Origin: an uncultured Prevotella sp.
GTDB lineage: Bacteria > Bacteroidota > Bacteroidia > Bacteroidales > Bacteroidaceae
Length of the DNA: 7,151 nt
Direction: 5' to 3'
NCBI GenBank assembly: GCA_938023885.1
Contig: CALJCU010000226.1
Span: 1-7,151 of the forward strand
Below are positions 1 through 4,677 of this stretch, in pieces (the stretch's first letter is position 1; each line of letters begins with the position of its first letter). The notes beneath the pieces are model-generated. The model saw only the letters and a program-made list of their open reading frames with translations. It searched no databases and was not told where the DNA came from. The translations under genes were made by a program, and so were the position numbers.

Positions 1-58
1 GAATAGGTTCGCTCACACCTAACTCTTCAAATGTCTTCAAAAAATGTAACTAAATAAA

Positions 59-91
59 AATGTGTAATATAATAAATTAATGTGTAATATA
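59..91. repeat. 13-bp direct repeat with 20-bp pitch in the intergenic region
   Basis: The 13-mer aatgtgtaatata occurs exactly at 59-71 and again at 79-91. The copies start 20 bp apart, close to two helical turns, so a protein bound to both would sit on one face of the DNA. They lie just downstream of the leftward -7 box at 103-110 and about 65 bp or more upstream of the rightward one at 155-162. This suggests a tandem operator acting mainly on the leftward gene outside the window. The surroundings are very AT-rich, so chance similarity is possible. Confidence 0.5.
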
Positions 92-102
92 CAAATAATT
101 CG

Positions 103-133
103 CAAAGTTACGGGAAAGAAAACGATTAAGCAA
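103..133 (-). promoter_or_regulatory. Leftward Bacteroidota-type promoter for a gene beyond the left edge
   Basis: Read on the minus strand, 110-103 is TAACTTTG, an exact match to the Bacteroidota -7 consensus TAnnTTTG. A TTG (the core of the -33 box) lies at 133-131, with 20 bp between the two elements, which is normal spacing. Transcription would start near position 95-99 and run off the left end. No ATG is found on the minus strand between there and position 1, so the gene it serves begins outside the window or uses another start codon. Confidence 0.55.
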
Positions 134-154
134 GAAAAAGATGATAATTATTGT

Positions 155-162
155 TATCTTTG
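155..162 (+). promoter_or_regulatory. -7 promoter box of the LOG-family gene
   Basis: TATCTTTG matches the Bacteroidota -7 consensus TAnnTTTG exactly. It would place the transcription start near 166-169, giving a 5' leader of about 15-18 nt before the ATG at 184. I see no convincing -33 TTTG at the expected distance. It is back to back with the leftward box at 103-110, so the region is a divergent promoter pair. Confidence 0.6.
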
Positions 163-183
163 CAAAATTAAAGGATTACAAAT

Positions 184-714
184 ATGAAGATAGCAGTATT
201 TTGTTCGGCGAACGGCAATATCGACAAGTGCTATTTTGCTGCGGCTGAGCAACTTGGTCATTGGATTGGCACCAACGGTCACATACTCGTTTATGGCGGT
301 CAGGACCGCGGTCTCATGCGCTGTGTGGGCATGGCGGTACACGAGAGTGGCGGACAGCTCATCGGGGTCATTCCTCAGATATTGGTCAAGAGCGGGCAAC
401 GCCCCGACTGTCTTGATGTAGAGATTCCGTGCGACAACCTCGCTGACCGTAAAGAGATGATGCTCGCTCAGGCAGATGTATGCATAGCACTGCCAGGCGG
501 CATCGGCACGCTCGACGAGGTGTTCACCGTAGCAGCTTCGCACAACATTGGATATCATGCAAAGATGGTCATTCTCTACAACATCAATGGCTTCTGGAAC
601 AAGACCATTAAGATGCTCGACGACATGCAGACGCGAGGGTTCATCCGAGGACGGTGGAGCGATTACATTAAAGTGGCAAATAACTTTGAGGAACTGAAAA
701 ATAATATCGTATAA
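184..714 (+). CDS. LOG family protein (TIGR00730-type nucleotide 5'-monophosphate phosphoribohydrolase)
   Basis: This 176-residue protein has the Rossmann-like lysine-decarboxylase-like fold of the LOG family. LOG enzymes hydrolyse nucleoside 5'-monophosphates (cytokinin riboside monophosphates in plants and some bacteria) to free base and ribose 5-phosphate. Visible landmarks are the N-terminal strand MKIAVFCSAN (1-10), LVYGG with GLM (35-45), GVIP (61-64), RKEMM (89-93) with the conserved arginine, and the family signature PGGIGTLDE (104-112), whose glycines bind phosphate and whose Glu is catalytic. The length is at the short end of the normal range and the gene looks intact. The usual His before RK in the MHxRK motif is replaced (ADRK). 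The start is the ATG 18 nt or so after the predicted transcription start. It is cytoplasmic, and the true substrate in gut-type Bacteroidota is not known; older annotations call such proteins lysine decarboxylases, which is wrong. It appears to be a single-gene unit, with 102 nt to the next start. Confidence 0.93.
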   Translation: MKIAVFCSANGNIDKCYFAAAEQLGHWIGTNGHILVYGGQDRGLMRCVGMAVHESGGQLIGVIPQILVKSGQRPDCLDVEIPCDNLADRKEMMLAQADVCIALPGGIGTLDEVFTVAASHNIGYHAKMVILYNINGFWNKTIKMLDDMQTRGFIRGRWSDYIKVANNFEELKNNIV

Positions 715-722
715 GGGTACCT

Positions 723-745
723 CCGCCGGGGCCGTTCCCCTGCGG
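723..745 (+). promoter_or_regulatory. GC-rich stem-loop between the LOG gene and nigD
   Basis: Bases 723-731 pair with 737-745 (C-C-G-C-[C/T mismatch]-G-G-G-G), leaving a 5-nt loop at 732-736. The stem starts 8 nt after the LOG stop codon, where a terminator would be expected, but it is followed by an A-rich stretch instead of a U-run. It may be a non-canonical terminator or 3'-end stabiliser for the LOG transcript, or a leader element of the following operon. The same intergenic region has a 10-bp palindrome at 772-781 (caagatcttg) and no exact TAnnTTTG box, so the nigD block may use a different sigma factor or read-through. Confidence 0.4.
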
Positions 746-816
746 TGACACAAAAAAACAGACGCACCGTGCAAGATCTTGTCCCTTACGACATTTACAA
801 GGTAAAGAAAAAAACT

Positions 817-1500
817 ATGAAGAACAAGTTATTTCGATTTCTGACCCTTGCCCTCTTGCTTGTAGCAGCAGGATGCTGCTTACAGTCCTGCGACAACGAC
901 GATGACAATGGTTTTATCATTGACCCGTACTTAGGTGCCAAAGCTATCGTGACGGTAAAGACTGATTCAACGAGCGGACTGTGCTATCTGCAGCTCAACG
1001 ACTCCGTGAGACTGTTGCCTACGAACATAAAGAAGACACCTTACAACAAGGAGGTGCGCGCTCTGGTCTTCATCCGTTATACAGGTGAGAAAGCTGGCAA
1101 GAATTATCCATGCGTGTATGTCGACCGCCTTGACAGTATCCGCACGAAGATGATGTCACCGCCCGTGGACGGGATGGACAAAGTCTATGGCAACGATCCG
1201 CTGGAGATTCTTAACGACTGGTCGACAGTGTGCGAGGACGATTACCTTACCATCCGTTTCCGTACCTATTTCGGCGGAGCAGCCACACACACGCTGCGCC
1301 TCGTACGCACGGGTGACGACACAGTGACGCTCTACCACGATGCGAACAAAGATATCAAAGGACGTGTCGGTGACGGGCTCATCGCCTTCCGGCTCAACGA
1401 CCTGCCCGATACTAAAGGCAAATACAAGAATATCACGTTGAAATGGACCTCTTTCTCGGGTGAGAAGAAAGTGACATTCAAATATAAGACAAGAAAATAA
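817..1500 (+). CDS. NigD-like lipoprotein
   Basis: This 227-residue protein belongs to the NigD-like family, named after a gene in the nigrescin bacteriocin locus of Prevotella nigrescens and widespread in Bacteroidota. I chose the ATG at 817 over the in-frame ATG at 745 because it begins a textbook lipoprotein signal: KNK, a hydrophobic stretch (about 5-19), then lipobox LQSC with the lipidated Cys at 25. The alternative Cys 20 after AAG is less likely. The residues after the Cys, DNDDDNG, are acidic and resemble the lipoprotein export signal that sends Bacteroidota lipoproteins to the cell surface. The N-terminal beta-rich part (about 38-105) and C-terminal beta-sandwich (about 125-225) fit the two NigD-like domains, and the stretch at 127-154 with DWSTV and EDDYLTIRF is the most recognisable segment. 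It is the first gene of a block with the ECF sigma factor and the anti-sigma-barrel gene. As I recall, a NigD protein is a regulon member of the B. thetaiotaomicron Das1/Dma1 system. Molecular function is unknown. Confidence 0.85.
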   Translation: MKNKLFRFLTLALLLVAAGCCLQSCDNDDDNGFIIDPYLGAKAIVTVKTDSTSGLCYLQLNDSVRLLPTNIKKTPYNKEVRALVFIRYTGEKAGKNYPCVYVDRLDSIRTKMMSPPVDGMDKVYGNDPLEILNDWSTVCEDDYLTIRFRTYFGGAATHTLRLVRTGDDTVTLYHDANKDIKGRVGDGLIAFRLNDLPDTKGKYKNITLKWTSFSGEKKVTFKYKTRK

Positions 1501-1510
1501 TATTATTCAC

Positions 1511-1528
1511 GGTATGCTTCGGCATGCC
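1511..1528 (+). promoter_or_regulatory. UUCG-tetraloop hairpin between nigD and the sigma factor gene
   Basis: Bases 1511-1517 (ggtatgc) pair with 1522-1528 (gcatgcc), with one G-U pair, closing a C(UUCG)G tetraloop at 1518-1521, an exceptionally stable RNA loop. The hairpin starts 10 nt after the nigD stop and ends 8 nt before the sigma factor ATG at 1537. No U-run follows, so it is not a standard terminator. It occupies the place of a ribosome-binding site and could limit sigma factor translation or protect the 3' end of a nigD message. Confidence 0.6.
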
Positions 1529-1536
1529 CATACTTG

Positions 1537-2088
1537 ATGGACAACGAACAGCATATACTGCATATGTTCGCGCAGGGCGATTCCCGTGCGATGGATGTGC
1601 TGTACGCTGTTTATGCCGACTACCTCACAGGCGTATGCAGCCGATATATCCCGCAATACGATGATCTATGCGACGTGTTACAGGATGCTCTTGTGAAGGT
1701 GTTCACCTCTATCTCTAAGTTCAATTACAAAGGCAGTGGCTCACTGAAAGCATGGCTTACCCGAATCGTTATCAATGAGGCTTTGATGTTCCTTCGCAAC
1801 AAGAAGAAGATGCTCTTCGTCGATGACGACCGTGAAATCCCGGACCAGGCTGAGGAGCCTCCTGACCCTGAGGCAATAAACGCCGACGAGGTGGCGACAG
1901 CCATACAGATGCTGCCTGACGGTTACCGCACGGTTTTCAACCTTTATGCTATTGAGGGAAAAAGCCATAAAGAGATAGCCAAGATCCTGGATATCAAGCC
2001 GGACACTTCCGCTTCACAATATCACCGCGCGAAGAACATGCTGGCGAAAATATTAAAAGAACAGATACAGAAGGAGGAACTAGGATGA
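1537..2088 (+). CDS. ECF-type RNA polymerase sigma factor (Das-like)
   Basis: This 183-residue protein is a group 4 (extracytoplasmic function) sigma-70 factor. Region 2 (about 8-90) contains the core-binding and -10 recognition segment, with YDDLCDVLQDALVKVF around 41-56 and a W at 73 in SLKAWLTRIVINEALMFLR. An acidic linker (about 96-117) follows. Region 4 (about 118-173) has LPDGYRTVF and the helix-turn-helix GKSHKEIAKIL with SASQYHRAK, which would read the -35 element. There is no extra C-terminal domain. The ATG at 1537 is preferred; a TTG one codon upstream is the only in-frame alternative nearby, and the UUCG hairpin lies just before it. The stop codon overlaps the next gene's ATG (ATGA), which points to translational coupling with its anti-sigma partner. 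The pairing fits the ECF21-type sigma factors called Das in Bacteroides; that group assignment is an inference from context. Its own promoter target cannot be read from this window. Confidence 0.93.
   Translation: MDNEQHILHMFAQGDSRAMDVLYAVYADYLTGVCSRYIPQYDDLCDVLQDALVKVFTSISKFNYKGSGSLKAWLTRIVINEALMFLRNKKKMLFVDDDREIPDQAEEPPDPEAINADEVATAIQMLPDGYRTVFNLYAIEGKSHKEIAKILDIKPDTSASQYHRAKNMLAKILKEQIQKEELG
2071..2087 (+). promoter_or_regulatory. Strong Shine-Dalgarno and ATGA overlap for the anti-sigma gene
   Basis: AAGGAGG at 2071-2077 lies 7 nt before the ATG at 2085, which itself overlaps the sigma factor's TGA (2086-2088). Bacteroidota genes usually lack a recognisable Shine-Dalgarno sequence, and no other gene in this window has one like this. 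It decides the start at 2085 and suggests the anti-sigma protein is made efficiently and in step with the sigma factor. A second ATG at 2127 has GGAAGG about 9 nt upstream and could be an internal start. Confidence 0.65.
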
Positions 2089-3350
2089 AGAACAACCGGT
2101 CACAAGATAACGGAAGGAACGATCGAATGAATGATGAAGCATGGATCAATGAGGTTCGCCGTCTGATGACTGATCGCAATGTCAAGTCACCGGCCCACTT
2201 ACTTGATGCCGTGAAGCAAGAGTTGGAGACGAATGTTCAGAAAAGTTCAGTTTCAGCGTATAAAGCGCGCATTATCCCCTTGCGTAGCATCCGGTGGGCG
2301 GCGGCCGCAGCCATTGTTGTAGCTATCGCTCTGCCTCTTGCTCTTGCCCTTCTCCGTAGGAGCGGGACAGGTTTCCGCCCTAACATGGCATCAACACATT
2401 CTGCTGCACCATCGGGACCTATGGCATCGGTACCACCCTCCGTCGAACAATCCGAATCCTCATCCTCCTCGTCATCTACATCATCTTCCGTGCCGTCATC
2501 TCCGTATCTGGCCTCCATCACGGTACCATCCGACATTTCATCAACACCCGACACCCCAACACCAATCACCCAGGCAACACCCGACACCTCATCAACACCC
2601 GACACCTCATCAACGAAGCAGAGGAGGGACTATGCCCGAGACAATGACAGATACGACTATCCGCAATCAAGTCATCGAAGCCGTCAAGGATTCATTTTAA
2701 CTGCTTATTATAGCGGAATCGGCCCGGGAACGAGCAACGGCAGTGACATGACACAAGGCTTCCTGATGTCCGATGCCTCTCCATACGGCATCACATCCAT
2801 TGACATGCTCACAGGAGTCAACAAGAACGGACTGGTAGCCGTTGACCGCAAGAACATGAAGGCGCACCATGCACAGCCCATCAAAGTCGGCGTGAGCGTA
2901 GGCTATGCGCTGACAAACCGTTGGGCCGTCAATACGGGTGTGACATACAGTTATCTCTCCTCCGACTTCACGGTTGAAGGCAAGCCGAAGCAGACGCAGA
3001 AGCTCCACTATGTCGGCATCCCGATCTCAACAAGTTACAGTGTATTGAAAGGCTGCAAGGCAGAGGTGTATGTGACAGCCGGAGGCGAAATGGAAAAACT
3101 CGTGAAAGGCACGGTTTCATCGGAGAACGGTCTGTCTTCCAACTGCAATGAAAAGATCAGGGAGAGCCGCCCACAGTTCTCCGTCAAGGCAGCCTTGGGC
3201 GGTGCCTATCGCTTCACACCATCACTCAGTGTTTATGCCGAGCCAGGCGTGAGCTATTATTTCGACAACCACAGTCCGGTCAACAATGTCTACAAAGACC
3301 GGCCCGCCAGCTTCTCGCTGAACATCGGCGTGCGGTATACGGTGAAGTAA
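2085..3350 (+). CDS. Dual membrane-spanning anti-sigma factor with C-terminal outer-membrane beta-barrel (Dma-like)
   Basis: This 421-residue protein has four parts. Residues 1-68 are a short cytoplasmic segment with the Bacteroidota anti-sigma pattern (DEAWINEVRRLM then AHLLDAVKQELE), expected to hold the sigma factor encoded just upstream. Residues about 70-90 form one hydrophobic helix (WAAAAAIVVAIALPLALALL), flanked by Arg. Residues about 91-200 are a low-complexity Ser/Thr/Pro/Asp linker with a run of serines near 124-136 and repeated TPDTSS units. Residues about 202-421 look like a small, probably eight-stranded, outer-membrane barrel with alternating aromatic strands (for example GILTAYYS-like start at 203, HYVGIPISTSYSV at 308-320, LSVYAEPGVSYYF at 381-393 and SLNIGVRYTV at the end). 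There is no cleavable signal peptide. The layout matches the Dma family of B. thetaiotaomicron, which spans both membranes and controls vesicle formation through sigma factor release. The only two cysteines are 324 and 354, both in the barrel. A plain annotation would be outer-membrane beta-barrel protein. Signal and regulon are unknown. Confidence 0.85.
   Translation: MKNNRSQDNGRNDRMNDEAWINEVRRLMTDRNVKSPAHLLDAVKQELETNVQKSSVSAYKARIIPLRSIRWAAAAAIVVAIALPLALALLRRSGTGFRPNMASTHSAAPSGPMASVPPSVEQSESSSSSSSTSSSVPSSPYLASITVPSDISSTPDTPTPITQATPDTSSTPDTSSTKQRRDYARDNDRYDYPQSSHRSRQGFILTAYYSGIGPGTSNGSDMTQGFLMSDASPYGITSIDMLTGVNKNGLVAVDRKNMKAHHAQPIKVGVSVGYALTNRWAVNTGVTYSYLSSDFTVEGKPKQTQKLHYVGIPISTSYSVLKGCKAEVYVTAGGEMEKLVKGTVSSENGLSSNCNEKIRESRPQFSVKAALGGAYRFTPSLSVYAEPGVSYYFDNHSPVNNVYKDRPASFSLNIGVRYTVK
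2575..2614 (+). repeat. 18-bp tandem repeat inside the anti-sigma linker
   Basis: The 18-mer caacacccgacacctcat occurs perfectly at 2575-2592 and 2593-2610, and its first 4 bases start a third copy at 2611-2614. A partial copy (14 bases) is at 2542-2555. It encodes the ATPDTSS / STPDTSS units of the periplasmic linker. Because 18 is a multiple of three, gain or loss of a unit would lengthen or shorten the linker by six residues without breaking the reading frame. Confidence 0.75.
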
Positions 3351-3382
3351 AAATATTACCAATCAACTCTCTACCTCAAATA

Positions 3383-3418
3383 AATTCAGTACCTTTGCAT
3401 CCACTATGGTACTGAATT
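3383..3418. promoter_or_regulatory. Perfect 11-bp inverted repeat over the spmAB promoter and start codon
   Basis: The left arm aattcagtacc (3383-3393) is exactly complementary to the right arm ggtactgaatt (3408-3418), with a 14-nt spacer. The left arm includes the TACC of the -7 box, and the right arm begins with the G of the ATG start codon. As DNA it could be an operator that blocks RNA polymerase. As RNA it could only form in transcripts reading through from the upstream operon, where it would hide the spmAB start. Confidence 0.6.
3390..3397 (+). promoter_or_regulatory. -7 promoter box of the spmAB fusion gene
   Basis: TACCTTTG matches TAnnTTTG exactly and is followed by GC as is common. 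The predicted transcription start, about 4-8 nt downstream, falls at 3401-3405, immediately before the ATG at 3406. The message would be leaderless or nearly so. No clear -33 TTTG is visible upstream. Confidence 0.65.
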
Positions 3419-4635
3419 ACATTTGGATAGGATTCTTTGTCATATCCTTCATCTTCGCCATTGTCCAACTGCTGATGGGCGACACGACCATCTTCCAAAA
3501 GATCGTCGACTCTACGTTTGATACGTCAAAGACAGCCTTCGAAACCTCTCTCGGCCTGACTGGTGTGCTCGCCCTCTGGCTCGGCATCATGAAGATTGGC
3601 GAGAAAGCCGGTGCGGTGAATGTGCTGGCGCGCATGCTCAGTCCTGTGTTCTCACGCCTCTTCCCCGACATTCCCAAGAACCATCTGGCCATGGGTTCCA
3701 TCTTCATGAATGTCGCTTCGAACATGCTTGGGCTCGACAATGCCGCCACGCCGACCGGTCTGAAAGCCATGCAGCAGATGCAGGAGCTCAACCCGAAGAA
3801 AGACACGGCGACAAACCCGATGATCATGTTCCTCGTCCTGAACACCTCAGGTCTGACCCTCATCCCCACGACGATCCTCGCTTTCCGCTCCAGTTACGGC
3901 GCGGCACAGCCTACTGATGTCTTCATCCCTATCCTCCTTGCCACAACCGTAGCAACGTTGTTCGGTATCATCATCACATGCCTTTTCCAACATACCAACA
4001 TCTTTAAGCCCTCTATGCTCGCCATCCTTGGCGGGCTTTGTGCTTTTGTAGGCATTGTCATTGCAGCCTTCGGAGGTATGGACAAAGACACGATGGGCAA
4101 GGTGACAGCCGTTGTAGGCAACGTCCTCTTGTTTTCGGTCATCGTGGCATTTGTCATTGGAGGTCTCATCAAGAAGATCAATGTCTACGACGCTTTCATC
4201 GAAGGCGCTAAGGAAGGTTTCCGGACAGCTGTACGCATTATCCCCTACCTCGTCGCCATCCTCGTGGCGGTGGGCGTGTTCCGCGCCTCGGGCGCTATGG
4301 ACATGCTCATCAACGGTATCTCGTGGTGTGTGAAACAATGCGGAATGAACACCGACTTCGTCGGTGCCCTGCCTACCGCTTTTATGAAACCTCTCTCAGG
4401 AAGCGGCGCACGAGGTCTGATGCTGGAAGCCATGAAGAACTATGGTCCCGACTCCTTCGTCGGACGCCTCTCGTGTATCTTCCAAGGCTCCACCGACACC
4501 ACCTTCTATATCTTAGCGGTCTACTTCGGATCCGTAAACATCAAATACACGCGGCACGCCGTGGCCTGCGGACTGCTCGCGGACCTCGTCGGCGTCATTG
4601 CAGCTATATTCATCGCTTACATCTTTTTTGGATAA
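3406..4635 (+). CDS. Fused SpmA-SpmB spore maturation-like membrane protein (Gate domain nucleoside-recognition family)
   Basis: This 409-residue polytopic inner-membrane protein joins two proteins that are separate in Bacillus. Residues 1 to about 195 match SpmA, with the hallmark GLDNAATPTGLKAM (109-122) and an LNTSGLTLIP segment (145-154). Residues about 230-409 match SpmB, with EGFRTAVRIIPYLVAILVAVG near 270-290, KPLSGSGARG (328-337) and GSTDTTFYILAVYFGS (361-376). Both halves carry a Gate-type domain found in nucleoside transporters and related proteins. A linking hydrophobic segment lies at about 203-222. Bacteroidota do not form spores, so the name reflects homology only; a transport role is possible but unproven. 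The ATG at 3406 is chosen because the next Met (residue 24) would cut away the first membrane helix. It has its own promoter box and a striking inverted repeat at the start. The flippase gene follows after 42 nt and may be co-transcribed. Confidence 0.92.
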   Translation: MVLNYIWIGFFVISFIFAIVQLLMGDTTIFQKIVDSTFDTSKTAFETSLGLTGVLALWLGIMKIGEKAGAVNVLARMLSPVFSRLFPDIPKNHLAMGSIFMNVASNMLGLDNAATPTGLKAMQQMQELNPKKDTATNPMIMFLVLNTSGLTLIPTTILAFRSSYGAAQPTDVFIPILLATTVATLFGIIITCLFQHTNIFKPSMLAILGGLCAFVGIVIAAFGGMDKDTMGKVTAVVGNVLLFSVIVAFVIGGLIKKINVYDAFIEGAKEGFRTAVRIIPYLVAILVAVGVFRASGAMDMLINGISWCVKQCGMNTDFVGALPTAFMKPLSGSGARGLMLEAMKNYGPDSFVGRLSCIFQGSTDTTFYILAVYFGSVNIKYTRHAVACGLLADLVGVIAAIFIAYIFFG

Positions 4636-4677
4636 TTTCTTCCTCAGGTAATATTTTGATAATGTTTCTTCGGATAT

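Noticed and set aside
154..774. 206-codon open frame on the minus strand across the LOG gene
   Set aside because: It is antisense to a gene with clear family motifs, its translation has no recognisable domain, and no promoter box is visible for it.
745..816. Longer NigD start at ATG 745
   Set aside because: The added 24 residues are polar and would bury the lipoprotein signal; the ATG also lies within the stem-loop at 723-745.
2237..2700. Open frames on both strands across the Ser/Thr/Pro linker (minus 2237-2605, plus 2338-2700)
   Set aside because: They arise because low-complexity TCA/ACC-rich coding has few stops in the other frames; translations are biased and without domains.
3417..4338. 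Minus-strand frames of 150 and 163 codons inside spmAB
   Set aside because: Shadows of a GC-biased membrane-protein gene; the plus-strand product matches SpmA and SpmB along its whole length.
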